A DNA stretch of 64,000 nt, from NCBI RefSeq assembly GCF_004348735.1, contig NZ_SMKT01000014.1, positions 17,199 through 81,198 on the forward strand. The letters are read 5' to 3'. How positions within the stretch are numbered: the first letter of the stretch is position 1; each line of letters starts with the position of its first letter. Under the pieces are notes generated by a model. That model saw only the letters and a program-made list of their open reading frames with translations. It ran no database searches and was not told where the DNA came from. This stretch comes from Actinomadura sp. KC06 (GTDB taxonomy: Bacteria; Actinomycetota; Actinomycetes; Streptosporangiales; Streptosporangiaceae). A program made the translations under genes and the position numbers. Positions 24,860 to 32,719 of this stretch are shown here, one piece after another.

Positions 24860-25867
24860 GTGCACATCCGAAGACCAGTCCCGCCCATGGCCGCGACCAG
24901 CATCGAGCACATCCCCGAGGAGTGGGCCTGCTCGGGCGGGTGCCGGTACGAGCCCAAGTTCGACGGGTTCCGCTGCATCGCCAACGTGAACGATGACGGC
25001 GGCGTGCAACTGTGGTCCCGCAACCTCAAGCGCCTCAACGACGCGTTCCCGGAGATCGTGTCCGCCGTTCACGACACGCTCCCGCCGGCCACCGTGGTGG
25101 ATGGCGAGATCGTCCGCTGGTCCGCCGACGGCCGCCTCGACTTCTCCGCCCTCCAACGCCGCCACGTCGCCGGCCGCCGACGCGCCGACCTCGCGATCAC
25201 CGAGCCCTGCCACTACGTCGTGTTCGACCTCCTCGAAGCGGCGGGGGAGGACCTGCGGCCTGCGCCGCTGTCCGAGCGCCGCGCCGAGCTCGAGCAGCTC
25301 CTGGGCGACCTTCCCGGCACGTCCCGCGTCGTGCTGTGCCCGCAGCTCCGCGACATCGGCGAGGCGCGGCTGTGGTTCGAGCTGCTCGTCGCACAGGGCG
25401 TGGAGGGCCTGGTGGTGAAGGCCGCGGACGACCCGTACCGGGAGGGACGGCGCGGCTGGTGGAAGGTCCGGCACCGGGTCACGACCGAAGCGATCGTTGG
25501 TGGGGTCACGGGGCCGGTAGATGCGCCATGTACGCTGCTCCTCGGCCGCTACGGGAGCGAAGGCCGGCTGCGTGTAGTGGCGCGATCGACGCCGCTGGAG
25601 GCCCGCGACCGGCTGAGGCTGGGTGCCGTGCTCGTCCCGGCGGGCGATGAGCATCCGTGGCCGGTGGAGCTACCAGCCGGCTGGGCGGGCGGCCTGCCCG
25701 GCGCAGGGGAGCCGATCCAGTACACGAGGGTCGTGCCCGAGATGGTTGTGGAGATCAGCGCCGACGCCGCAGTGGAGCGCGGCCGGTGGAGGCATGCGGT
25801 GCGGTTCGTGCGGCTACGCGCGGAGTTGGATCCGATGCTTGTTCCCAGAGACCTGGGCCTAGAGTGA
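24860..25867 (+). CDS. ATP-dependent DNA ligase
   Basis: The protein has 335 residues from GTG 24860; the PVPPMAATSIEHIPEEW opening matches ligase N-termini. Motif I is EPKFDGFR with Lys33 as AMP carrier; DGEIVRW is motif III-like, VVFDLLEAAGEDLR follows, motif IV is EGLVVKA and motif V WWKVRHR. The C-terminal ~120 residues are the OB-fold. Size and motifs fit the LigC/LigD-like ligases of actinobacteria and their phages, which seal nicked DNA. A decayed copy of its 3' end lies at 26460-26601. Confidence 0.85.
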   Translation: MHIRRPVPPMAATSIEHIPEEWACSGGCRYEPKFDGFRCIANVNDDGGVQLWSRNLKRLNDAFPEIVSAVHDTLPPATVVDGEIVRWSADGRLDFSALQRRHVAGRRRADLAITEPCHYVVFDLLEAAGEDLRPAPLSERRAELEQLLGDLPGTSRVVLCPQLRDIGEARLWFELLVAQGVEGLVVKAADDPYREGRRGWWKVRHRVTTEAIVGGVTGPVDAPCTLLLGRYGSEGRLRVVARSTPLEARDRLRLGAVLVPAGDEHPWPVELPAGWAGGLPGAGEPIQYTRVVPEMVVEISADAAVERGRWRHAVRFVRLRAELDPMLVPRDLGLE

Positions 25868-26198
25868 GGCCCCTCTCCGCTGCTCCTTCCAGTCGAGAAT
25901 CGTCCCTTCAACTGAGATTCTCACTGATAGGTGCACAGTAGCCCTCTATGGGCTGTTGAGCCTGGTTGGCCTGCGGGGGAGCGAATACGGCGTCAGGCGT
26001 AAGTGGAGCTTACTCTAACCCCTTGAAAATCCGATGCTCAACAGACGGTGGCCGCCGCCAGTTGGCGTTCGACTCTTGGAAGGCTCCCACCCAAGCGGCG
26101 GCTCGCTGGTTCCGTCGGAGAAGCAGCGACGGCCCCCGGTGGTGGTGCACCGAGAGCCGCCGAGAACCCGAATCCGCTATCTGGAGGTCGAGCTCTCG
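25868..26198. other. Gap without a supported gene
   Basis: About 330 bases after the ligase show no ORF with a start signal. The first ~150 bases have lower GC than the surroundings. No repeat or hairpin stood out. Confidence 0.4.
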
Positions 26199-26384
26199 AT
26201 GAGCGTACGTCCACTGCTAGGTGAAGCGCAGCCACCGGACCAGGTGTCCATCAGTGTCGGTGCACTGCTGATCGTGTTCATGCTCGTTCTAATCGCCCTT
26301 GCGGCCTACCGCGACCCGAAGCTAGCGGCCACGTTTGGCGCAGTGGGTGCGATGGGAGCGCTGTTGGTCGCTCTGGTCCGTTAA
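26199..26384 (+). CDS. Small membrane protein
   Basis: The protein has 61 residues. One strong transmembrane helix (VGALLIVFMLVLIALAAY) and a second, weaker one (FGAVGAMGALLVALV) flank a short loop. GGAGG lies 11 bases upstream of ATG 26199. Role unknown. Confidence 0.6.
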   Translation: MSVRPLLGEAQPPDQVSISVGALLIVFMLVLIALAAYRDPKLAATFGAVGAMGALLVALVR

Positions 26385-26401
26385 CCGTCCTCGCACGCGA
26401 A

Positions 26402-26434
26402 GGGCCCGCCGCGCAAGGAGGCGTCGGCGGGCCC
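26402..26434. terminator. Hairpin after the small membrane protein
   Basis: GGGCCCGCC at 26402-26410 pairs with GGCGGGCCC at 26426-26434 across 15 bases. No T-run follows, so termination is likely but not certain. Confidence 0.5.
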
Positions 26435-26459
26435 GTGCTGTCCCGATACGTGAGACCCG

Positions 26460-26601
26460 GTCCAGTGCACGCGGGTGGCGCCGGAGGCGGTGGTGGAGAT
26501 CAGCGGCGATGCCGCGGTGGGGCGGGGGACAGTCGCGGCGCGCGGTCAGGTTCGTGCGGCTGCGGCCTGGTGATGTGCCGATGGGCTTCGGTCTCGGATG
26601 A
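26460..26601 (+). pseudogene. Decayed 3' end of a second DNA ligase
   Basis: Read as CTRVAPEAVVEISGDAAVGRG and, after a frame change near 26525, QSRRAVRFVRLRPGDVPMGFGLG, this matches the last ~50 residues of the intact ligase (YTRVVPEMVVEISADAAVERG, RHAVRFVRLR) ending in a stop at 26601. There is no upstream remainder. It is the remnant of a duplicated or replaced ligase gene. Confidence 0.7.
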
Positions 26602-26605
26602 CCAG

Positions 26606-26848
26606 CTACCCGGCGTCTTGTGAGGCGTCGCCCGGGCCTTGCAGGGCGGCGAGGTCCACGTGTTCGGCGACTTCTTCGATATCGCGGCAGTAGGCGACGA
26701 GGCGGCCGTATCTGGTGATGAGGAACCAGGATTGGCCGGCGCGGGCGTCGCTGTGGCGGGCCTGGGCGTAGATGAGGTCTGCGTCGTCGAGGGTGACGGC
26801 TTCGACGCGCAGGCCGTCCGGGCCGGTCAGGAACCTTGGCTCGGACAT
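26606..26848 (-). CDS. Small hypothetical protein
   Basis: The protein has 80 residues from ATG 26848. Sequence is beta-rich (FLTGPDGLRVEAVTLDDADL, WFLITRYGRLVAYCRDIEEV) and resembles small cellular actinobacterial proteins. It ends just after the ligase remnant. No function assigned. Confidence 0.6.
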   Translation of the reverse strand: MSEPRFLTGPDGLRVEAVTLDDADLIYAQARHSDARAGQSWFLITRYGRLVAYCRDIEEVAEHVDLAALQGPGDASQDAG

Positions 26849-27077
26849 GGGGGCAGTCTGCGCGTTCCGATCTCGTCGTTGTAGGCCCAATCGCTGGGCG
26901 TGATCGTGCGTGGTCCGGTCGGGGTTGCAGAGGTTGCCGCGCCGGCCCGGTTGACGTAGCTCTCTGTGACCGGCTGGGGAGGCTGGTTTAGGTGGCCGAA
27001 GGCTCGCCCTGCCTGCCTGGCTTGCGCTGGTCTGCTGTTAAGCGGTGAAGACGACTCTCGACCTCGCTAATACGGTG

Positions 27078-27106
27078 TTGACAAGGTTGATACGTAGAGC
27101 TACATT
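27078..27106 (+). promoter_or_regulatory. Sigma70-type promoter of the DUF932 operon
   Basis: TTGACA at 27078-27083, a 17-base spacer and TACATT at 27101-27106 form a near-consensus promoter. GCTAATAC occurs at 27066-27073 and again just downstream (about 27107-27114), flanking it as a possible operator pair. The DUF932 gene starts 47 bases after the -10 element. Confidence 0.75.
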
Positions 27107-27152
27107 GCTAATACCGGAACAACAAGGTTCCGAGGGATCGGGAGGAACCCTG

Positions 27153-28415
27153 ATGACCGTCGACGTGAACGCGGCGTTCTCCGCCGAGAAGACCGGCCAA
27201 CTCGACGCACAGCGCGCGGCCCGCGAGCAGCAGGTCCAGGCGAACGCTGACCGGGTCGCGTGGCTGGACAACGAGGTCGAGCAGGGCCGCATGGTCCTGG
27301 ACGGCCCCAACACCTACCGCGTCACGCAGGGCTGGGACGCGGGCGAGGTCTTCACCGTCAACCGGAACCTGGCGGGGCAGATCACCGAGGTCATCGCCGA
27401 CCACGGCCTCGACACCACCGCCGACGGTGACGCCGCTCTCTACTCCGCCGTCCCCGCCTGGCACGGCCTCGGCAACGTCATCCCCGGCGGCATCAGCGAC
27501 ATCGCCGAGGTCCTGCGCCTCGGCGGGATCGAGTTCGGCGTGGAGAAGGTCGCCGACCAGTACACCTGGAACGGGGAGCTGCGCACCAAGCCGGACTCCT
27601 TCATCACGGTCCGCGACGACACCGGCGACGCGCTCGGGAACGTCGGCCGCAAGTACGAGGTCTTCCAGAACCGGCGGCTGTTCACCTTCCTGGAAGACCT
27701 GGTCGCCCGCCACGGCGTGATCTGGCAGTCCGCCGGGCCGCTGCGCGGCGGCCGGAAGGTGTTCGTGTCCATGCGCGTCCCCAACGACGTGATCGTCGAC
27801 CCGGGTGGCCTGGACGACACCGTCCAGCTGTTCATCGTCGCGATCAACTCCCACGACGGGCAGTCCCCGGCTCAGGCCGTCGTCACCCCGTGGCGGCCGG
27901 TGTGCGGCAACACCGAGCGGTTCGCCGTCCGCGACGCCGTGTCCCGGTGGAAGATCCGCCACACCTCCGGCGCGCTCGACCGCCTCCACGAGGCCCGCCG
28001 CACCCTCGGCCTGACCGTCGCCTACGCCGAGACGTTCGCGGCCGAAGAGACCGCGCTGGCCCGCACGGACCTCGCGATCGCCGAGTTCCACAAGGTGATC
28101 TCCGACCTGTGGGACCCGGCCACCGAGGACGACTCCACCCGCACCCGCAACTACGACGAGCGCCGCCGCGAGTGCCTCGACGCCATGTTCCGCGCCGAGG
28201 CCGAGCGCGCCGGACGCACGGCCTACGCGGCGGAGAAGGCGGTCACCGACTACCTCGACCACGTCGCGCCCAAGCGCCCCGGCCGGACCCTCACCGAGGA
28301 ACTCGGCCGCGACCGCGCCCTGGACGTCGTCCGCGCCACCGCCCTGGTGGAGGGCACCGACGACGACCTGAAGACCACCGCGCACCGGCGGCTGCTGACC
28401 CTGACCCGCCGCTGA
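27153..28415 (+). CDS. DUF932 phage/plasmid-type protein
   Basis: The protein has 420 residues. AVPAWHGLGNVIP, the DSFITVRDDTGDALGNVGRKYEVFQN block and INSHDGQSPAQAVVTPWRPVCGNTE are hallmarks of the DUF932/TIGR03299 family found on phages, plasmids and integrative elements. Its biochemical function is unknown; DNA metabolism or plasmid maintenance has been suggested from context. GGAGGA lies 7 bases before ATG 27153. It is first in an operon that ends at 30537. Confidence 0.85.
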   Translation: MTVDVNAAFSAEKTGQLDAQRAAREQQVQANADRVAWLDNEVEQGRMVLDGPNTYRVTQGWDAGEVFTVNRNLAGQITEVIADHGLDTTADGDAALYSAVPAWHGLGNVIPGGISDIAEVLRLGGIEFGVEKVADQYTWNGELRTKPDSFITVRDDTGDALGNVGRKYEVFQNRRLFTFLEDLVARHGVIWQSAGPLRGGRKVFVSMRVPNDVIVDPGGLDDTVQLFIVAINSHDGQSPAQAVVTPWRPVCGNTERFAVRDAVSRWKIRHTSGALDRLHEARRTLGLTVAYAETFAAEETALARTDLAIAEFHKVISDLWDPATEDDSTRTRNYDERRRECLDAMFRAEAERAGRTAYAAEKAVTDYLDHVAPKRPGRTLTEELGRDRALDVVRATALVEGTDDDLKTTAHRRLLTLTRR

Positions 28416-28422
28416 CCGGCCG

Positions 28423-28458
28423 CCCCCCGGGGCCAGGGTGCGGCCTGGCCCCGGGGGG
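28423..28458. terminator. 15-bp perfect hairpin between DUF932 and SWIM genes
   Basis: CCCCCCGGGGCCAGG (28423-28437) pairs fully with 28444-28458 across loop GTGCGG. There is no T-run. It may be a partial terminator or an mRNA-stabilising structure that sets the ratio of DUF932 to downstream genes. Confidence 0.6.
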
Positions 28459-28497
28459 ACGGCCCCCACCCCAACACAGGAAAGGGTCTGACCTGCC

Positions 28498-28869
28498 ATG
28501 ACGACGATGACCGTCACCCCGACCGCGTTCTCCGTCAGCTCCGAGAACACCCCCGGCACCGACTACCACGTAACCGTCGCGCCGTGCGGATGCTGCTACT
28601 CCTGCACCTGCCCCGACTACATCCACCGCCACCGCCGCAAGCCCGGCTACGCCTGCAAGCACATCGACACCGCCCGGGACTGGATGGCCAACGGCCCCGA
28701 CCGTGCCCTCATGCTGGCGAACGCGCTGGTCAGCCTCCTCGCCCAGACCGCCGACCCCTGCGCCGTACCCCGGGCGGCCCGCCCGCCCGCGCCATGCGCG
28801 TGCGCCTGCAACTCCGGCGACGGCTGGTGCGGCGGCTGCGGCCACGCCGGATGCGGGCGACGCCGGTGA
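28498..28869 (+). CDS. SWIM zinc-finger protein
   Basis: The protein has 123 residues. CTC (36-38) followed by CKH (53-55) gives the CxC-xn-CxH signature of SWIM zinc fingers, which bind DNA or proteins. The last 30 residues contain seven more cysteines (CACACNSGDGWCGGCGHAGC), possibly a second metal cluster. ATG 28498 is preceded by AGGAAAGG at some distance. SWIM and DUF932 genes often occur together on actinobacterial elements. Confidence 0.75.
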   Translation: MTTMTVTPTAFSVSSENTPGTDYHVTVAPCGCCYSCTCPDYIHRHRRKPGYACKHIDTARDWMANGPDRALMLANALVSLLAQTADPCAVPRAARPPAPCACACNSGDGWCGGCGHAGCGRRR

Positions 28870-29120
28870 CCGCGCACACCCCCGGGCGGGCGATCCCCGC
28901 CCGAGACGAGTTCCGCCGCGACGAACACCTCGTCGAGATCCTCGACGACCGTCCCGACTCCGAGAACCGCATCACCTTCTACGCCTACTGGCACGACGAC
29001 AAGACGCCCGCCGAGGGCGGCCCGCCCGCCGGTGTACGCGGCCAGATCTACGTCGCCGACCTCGACAAGTTCACCGCCCACGCCGCCAAACGCGGCATCA
29101 ACGTCAGGAGATGGCCGTGA
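28866..29120 (+). CDS. Small hypothetical protein
   Basis: The protein has 84 residues from GTG 28866 in a GTGA overlap. Mixed alpha/beta (NRITFYAYWHDDKTPAEGG, GQIYVADLDKF). No family recognised. Confidence 0.65.
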   Translation: MTAHTPGRAIPARDEFRRDEHLVEILDDRPDSENRITFYAYWHDDKTPAEGGPPAGVRGQIYVADLDKFTAHAAKRGINVRRWP

Positions 29121-29482
29121 CCATGTGGCACCGCATCCCCGAGCCCCTCATCAACCTCCTGCGCCGCATCAAGCGCATCGAGCACCCCGACGGGTCGTGG
29201 CCCGGCGCGGACGTCGTCGACACCGTCACCACCTGGCTGACCGAGCATGGCCTCGACCCCGCCGCCCCGGCCGAGGAGATTCCGCCCGGCGAACCCCGCC
29301 GCATCTACCGCCGCACCGTCACGGTGGAGTGCTCCACCCACGTCCCGCTCGACGAGGCCGACCTCGACCACGCCATCACCGGCGCAGTCACCGGCACCGC
29401 CGTCCGGGTCGAGCACGCCGACCTCGCTGAGACGTTCTGGATCGAGCTCGACGCCACCGGCATCACCGCCACGCCGCGCTGA
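29117..29482 (+). CDS. Hypothetical protein
   Basis: The protein has 121 residues. GTG 29117 overlaps the previous stop and lies 6 bases after AGGAG; ATG 29111 is too close to that site and ATG 29123 is an alternative. The C-terminal half is beta-rich (YRRTVTVECSTHVPL, VRVEHADLAETFWIELDATG). Function unknown. Confidence 0.65.
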   Translation: MTMWHRIPEPLINLLRRIKRIEHPDGSWPGADVVDTVTTWLTEHGLDPAAPAEEIPPGEPRRIYRRTVTVECSTHVPLDEADLDHAITGAVTGTAVRVEHADLAETFWIELDATGITATPR

Positions 29483-29499
29483 CGCACCCCACCGGCGCC

Positions 29500-29529
29500 C
29501 GGGGAGGCCAGCAGCCGCTGGCCTCCCCG
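29500..29529. terminator. 13-bp perfect hairpin
   Basis: CGGGGAGGCCAGC (29500-29512) pairs fully with 29517-29529 around loop AGCC. It is the second strong hairpin within this operon and has no T-run. Confidence 0.6.
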
Positions 29530-29578
29530 AGTCCGGCCCGGCGCACGACCAGGCCCCAACCCTGACAGGAGGACCCCC

Positions 29579-29806
29579 GTGGCCGTCACCACGAACACCG
29601 ACGTCTACGCCATCAACAAGCTGACCGGATACCTCTTCCCGCAGCTACGCGGCGAGGGCCGCCCGCCCGTCACCTCCGACGACGCGGCCAAGGCCCTCGC
29701 GCACCTGTGCGAGGCGGCCTACCACAAGCACTCCGCCGGCGTCCGAGGCGAGGAGGTCCTCGCCGCGTGGGCCAAGACGCCGCCCGACCCGGACCGCACC
29801 CTCTGA
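29579..29806 (+). CDS. Small helical protein
   Basis: The protein has 75 residues from GTG 29579, with AGGAGG 6 bases upstream. Helical with two His residues in HLCEAAYHKH. No function assigned. Confidence 0.65.
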   Translation: MAVTTNTDVYAINKLTGYLFPQLRGEGRPPVTSDDAAKALAHLCEAAYHKHSAGVRGEEVLAAWAKTPPDPDRTL

Positions 29807-29828
29807 CACGCCCCGCAGGGGCTGATCG

Positions 29829-29855
29829 CCGGGCGCCGGCCTCGCCGGCGTCCGG
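29829..29855. terminator. 12-bp hairpin with one G-U pair
   Basis: CCGGGCGCCGGC (29829-29840) pairs with 29844-29855 around loop CTC. It is the third hairpin in the gaps of this operon. Confidence 0.55.
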
Positions 29856-29997
29856 CTCGAGCGCCGCCAACATCCTCTGGGGAGACGCTGTGCATCACAT
29901 CGCGACACCCGCCCCGCCGGCCACCCCTCCGGCCGCGCGGCTTCGTCCCACCGCCCTAGACTTTGTCGATTCGCTGTTGGCAAGGAGAGGTGCGGTG

Positions 29998-30249
29998 ATG
30001 GGGGAGGAACGCCCGCTCGGCGACCCGGCCAAGGAATTCTGGACCGCGGCCGACATAGCCGCCTACCTGGGCGTCACCGTCGAAACGGTCCGCGTCTACC
30101 GTAGCCGCGGCCGCGGGGAGCTGCCGGCCGAGGACGACCGCTTCGGCCAGTCCCCGGTCTGGCGGCCGGCGACGATCATCAACCACAAGCGTCCCGGCCA
30201 GGGCGCGCGCACCGACCTGCAAGACAACGACCGGAAGGCAGGCCCATGA
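29998..30249 (+). CDS. MerR/excisionase-type helix-turn-helix protein
   Basis: The protein has 83 residues. FWTAADIAAYLGVTVETVRV followed by a wing-like stretch (GELPAEDDRFGQSPVWRPATI) is a typical HTH_17 domain as in excisionases and MerR-like regulators. AAGGAGAGG is 9 bases before ATG 29998. It may regulate its own operon. Confidence 0.7.
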   Translation: MGEERPLGDPAKEFWTAADIAAYLGVTVETVRVYRSRGRGELPAEDDRFGQSPVWRPATIINHKRPGQGARTDLQDNDRKAGP

Positions 30250-30482
30250 CCATGCATCCCGACCCTGAACGCATCGTCGTGCAGGTACTCCTGACCGTCG
30301 GTGGCATCGCCGAGGTCGTCACCCCCGAACACGACTACCGGAACCCGCTGCGGGTGCCCGCGGCCGACATCGCGCGCGACGCGGGCCTGCCCGCAAACGA
30401 GCTGCCGGGCCGCAAGTTCTACGCCGCACGATCCGGTGACGGGCTGCGCGGCTTCCAGCTGATCGACGATCCGCGGCGCTGA
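30246..30482 (+). CDS. Small hypothetical protein
   Basis: The protein has 78 residues. ATG 30246 overlaps the previous stop (ATGA). It is a compact alpha/beta sequence with VQVLLTVGGIAEVV and GRKFYAARSGDGLRGFQLI. Last gene before the operon terminator. Confidence 0.65.
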   Translation: MTMHPDPERIVVQVLLTVGGIAEVVTPEHDYRNPLRVPAADIARDAGLPANELPGRKFYAARSGDGLRGFQLIDDPRR

Positions 30483-30496
30483 CGCTGCACAGCAGA

Positions 30497-30537
30497 GAAG
30501 GGGCCGGCATCCGGGGATTTCCGGTGCCGGCCCCTTC
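30497..30537. terminator. Strong bidirectional terminator
   Basis: GAAGGGGCCGGCA (30497-30509) pairs perfectly with TGCCGGCCCCTTC (30525-30537), 13 bp, followed by GTCTTCCCT. CCGG pairs inside the loop could lengthen it. It separates the plus-strand operon from the converging gene at 30623-31003. Confidence 0.8.
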
Positions 30538-30587
30538 GTCTTCCCTGGCGCAGATTGATTGCTCTGGAAAGGGCTGTTCGTGCGTTG

Positions 30588-30614
30588 CCGCCCCGGGCTG
30601 GGTGCCCGGGGCGG
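30588..30614. terminator. Second hairpin between convergent genes
   Basis: CCGCCCCGGGC (30588-30598) pairs with 30604-30614 (11 bp) around TGGGT. It is placed just after the end of the minus-strand gene, so likely its terminator. Confidence 0.6.
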
Positions 30615-30622
30615 GCTCGGCC

Positions 30623-31003
30623 TCACTCCAGATCGGGGCCCGAGGTGAGGTGGTCGATCACGACCTCCGCGTGAGCCTGCAGGCGGAGGATGGCGTAGTC
30701 CGCGCATTCCAGCCGCCACACGGCGGGGTGGGATTGGTCCAGGGTTCCGAACGTCAGGGCGGTGAGCCAGTCCAGGATCATCCAGACGAGCAGGACCTTG
30801 GTCTCCTCCGCGAGGGGGAGGTCCAGGATCATGTCGTGGGACCGGACGATCGCTGCGGCGGCGTCCGCCCCCGTCCACTCCTCATCGATCTTCGCGGGAA
30901 GCGAGATCGGGATGGGAAGCATTCCCAGGACCTTGACCATCGCCAGGTAGCCGAGGATGACTTTCTCCCCGATTTCCCGCTGGCGGTCTTCGTGGTCGTC
31001 CAC
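30623..31003 (-). CDS. Helical protein, paralogue of 32720-33085
   Basis: The protein has 126 residues from GTG 31003, 6 bases after AGGAG. It shares the layout MLPIPI-x-(L/V)PA...WT...DLP-x2-E...DW with the protein at 32720-33085, about one third identical by eye, and all-helical character. It is expressed from one of three near-identical leader elements. No function recognised. Confidence 0.65.
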   Translation of the reverse strand: MDDHEDRQREIGEKVILGYLAMVKVLGMLPIPISLPAKIDEEWTGADAAAAIVRSHDMILDLPLAEETKVLLVWMILDWLTALTFGTLDQSHPAVWRLECADYAILRLQAHAEVVIDHLTSGPDLE

Positions 31004-31025
31004 CACGAACTCCTCTCTTGAGTTA

Positions 31026-31100
31026 TCAATCTGCGAGTGCCGGTCCGGGGGTCTCACTCCCTGTCCCGACATCACTAACTATACCATAGTTTTGTACCGA
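31026..31100 (-). promoter_or_regulatory. Conserved promoter-leader element, copy 1
   Basis: On the minus strand: CGGTAC, then ACTATGGTATAGT (TATAGT at 31083-31078 as -10), then a ~55-base leader with GGGAGTGAGACCCCCGGACC and CACTCGCAGATTGA. GAGTG and CACTC in the leader can pair. TTGCCA lies 19 bases before the -10. It is nearly identical to the elements at 32473-32556 and 32621-32715 although the genes behind them differ. Confidence 0.8.
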
Positions 31101-31126
31101 GTTGGCAAGGGGAATGCAGGAGTCTC

Positions 31127-31546
31127 TCACGCATTCTTCGGGGGCCGCCCGCCGCCGACGCCCCGGCCCGGCCGCGCGCGTAGCTGCTCGTCCAAGTCAC
31201 CGCGCCGCAGATGCACCACGCCGCACACCTCAACGAACCCCGTCAGGCGGCCCACATGGCGTTCCTTGGTCACCGTGGTGTGCGCCACCCCGCGCAGGTC
31301 GGCGATGTCCCGCTCGTCCAGCAGATCGTCGGCGTCCCCCGGCGCGGGCAGCGCGGGCAAAGCCCGCCCGTCCCGGTACGCCTCGACCTGGTCCCGGTCG
31401 TAGAGCAGCTTGCGCCGCCCGGGATTCAACGGCGCCGGGAACCCGTCCTCGTGCGCGACACCGGCGTTCCGGAACGTCTGGTACGCCAGCCCGAGCAACT
31501 GCGCCGCACCCGCGGCGTCCACCGCCGTCCGGCCCGCCGGGATCAC
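31127..31546 (-). CDS. DNA-binding protein with excisionase-like HTH segments
   Basis: The protein has 139 residues from GTG 31546, overlapping the upstream stop (GTGA). Two helix-turn-helix-like segments are visible (AAQLLGLAYQTFRNAGV ... KLLYDRDQVEAY; and DERDIADLRGVAHTTVTKE ... VVHLRRGDLDEQL), each followed by a strand and helix as in excisionase-type domains. The C-terminus is basic. Confidence 0.55.
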   Translation of the reverse strand: MIPAGRTAVDAAGAAQLLGLAYQTFRNAGVAHEDGFPAPLNPGRRKLLYDRDQVEAYRDGRALPALPAPGDADDLLDERDIADLRGVAHTTVTKERHVGRLTGFVEVCGVVHLRRGDLDEQLRARPGRGVGGGRPPKNA

Positions 31547-31809
31547 GGCATCTCCCCGGCGGCGCGGAAGACAGCGGCCACGCTCTCGTACGGGCGGCTG
31601 GTGTCCGGCGCGTACGTCAGGCACGCGGCCGGCCCCTGGTCGTCGCGGACCTCGAACCAGTACCGGATGTGACTGGTGCCTTCCCCGTTCGCCGCAGCCT
31701 GCTCGTGCCTGCGGCGGCATGCGTCGTCGAGCTGGTCGAGCGCGTCATCGATGCCGGACGCGTCGCCGATCATCACGGGCGGCTTGTTGGTCTGCCAGAT
31801 CTCGAACAT
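31543..31809 (-). CDS. Small hypothetical protein
   Basis: The protein has 88 residues from ATG 31809, with AGGAGG 5 bases upstream. Acidic, mixed alpha/beta (SHIRYWFEVRDDQGPAACL). Coupled to the HTH gene by GTGA. Confidence 0.65.
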   Translation of the reverse strand: MFEIWQTNKPPVMIGDASGIDDALDQLDDACRRRHEQAAANGEGTSHIRYWFEVRDDQGPAACLTYAPDTSRPYESVAAVFRAAGEMP

Positions 31810-31940
31810 GTTGGCCTCCTTCGCTGCCGGGCTGCTTCTCACTGTGCTAGGTGCGGTGGGTCGTGCGGGTGTCTGTGCGGATGTGTGGAAAACCGTTGGG
31901 CCCGGGAGCGGGGCGGGCGTTTGGCCCGCCCCGCCGTCCG

Positions 31941-32461
31941 TCAGAGGCGACCTTCCTGGAACAGCCGTTCGGTGATCCGGGACTCGGCGATGGGCTCGAA
32001 GCTGTCCACCGGTGCGAGCTGCCAGAGTTCGCGGCCGAGGTCGTACACCGACCGCCAGATCCGGCATTGCTCCTGCAGGGCCGCCCGGTCGTCACAAACG
32101 GTCGTGAGCCGCCCGACCTTGACGACGACCTGGCCGCAGCCGCTGGGGCTCTGGCGAGGTGACTTGCCAGGACCACCGGGGTCGGCTGGGCCCACCTGAA
32201 CCTGACCGCCGAGTAGATCGTCGGTGTGCCCTGCCGGTACAGGCGGGCCGTCTTGGGGGTGGTCATCACCCGGTTCCCGATGATCCGGGCCTCGACCCAC
32301 GCCTTGAACAGGTCGCGTGCGGCCCACTTGTCCGCGACGGTGATGACCACGCCCGGCATCAGGATCTGGATGAACGTCTGGACGATCTCGACGACACCCT
32401 CGTACGGTCCCGCGTGCCGGACCGTAAGGGACGCCTCGTGCTCGGCCGTGTAGTTCCCCAC
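31941..32461 (-). pseudogene. Hypothetical protein split by frameshift
   Basis: GTG 32461 (GGAGGAAC upstream) begins MGNYTAEHEASLTVRHAGPY and continues sensibly to FRWAQPTPVV. Near 32130-32155 one base is missing: the protein-like continuation VVVKVGRLTTVCDDRAALQ to ERLFQEGRL is in another frame, ending at 31941. Unshifted, the frame ends at 31847 with a Ser/Arg-rich tail. Restored length about 173 residues. It sits behind leader copy 2. Confidence 0.6.
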
Positions 32462-32472
32462 GGTTCCTCCAC

Positions 32473-32556
32473 TGTTGATTTGTCAATCTGCGAGTGCCGG
32501 GGTCCGGGGTCTCACTCCCTCGTCCTGACACTTATAACTATACCATGTTTCTGTAC
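32473..32556 (-). promoter_or_regulatory. Conserved promoter-leader element, copy 2
   Basis: The minus-strand -10 TATAGT lies at 32542-32537, preceded by GTACAGAAACATGG at the same distance as in the other copies. The leader repeats GAGGGAGTGAGACC and CACTCGCAGATTGACAAATC. It diverges from copy 3 with about 64 bases between them. Confidence 0.8.
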
Positions 32557-32620
32557 TGACTCAAGACCTTCTGCGACAGGAATCTTTAGCCGGTTTTCTA
32601 TGCCGCCCTACTTGCCATCA

Positions 32621-32715
32621 CGGTACAGAACTGTGGTATAGTTAGTGATGTCGGGACAGGGAGTGAGACCCCCGGACCGGCGCTCGCAGATTGACAAATC
32701 AACAGTGGAAGGAAG
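32621..32715 (+). promoter_or_regulatory. Conserved promoter-leader element, copy 3
   Basis: CGGTACAGAACTGTGG is followed by TATAGT at 32637-32642. TTGCCA lies 19 bases upstream of the -10, as in copy 1. The leader carries GGGAGTGAGACCCCCGGACC; here CACTC is CGCTC, which still pairs with GAGTG through a G-U pair. GGAAGGAAG then serves as ribosome-binding site for ATG 32720. Confidence 0.8.
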
Positions 32716-32719
32716 ACCG

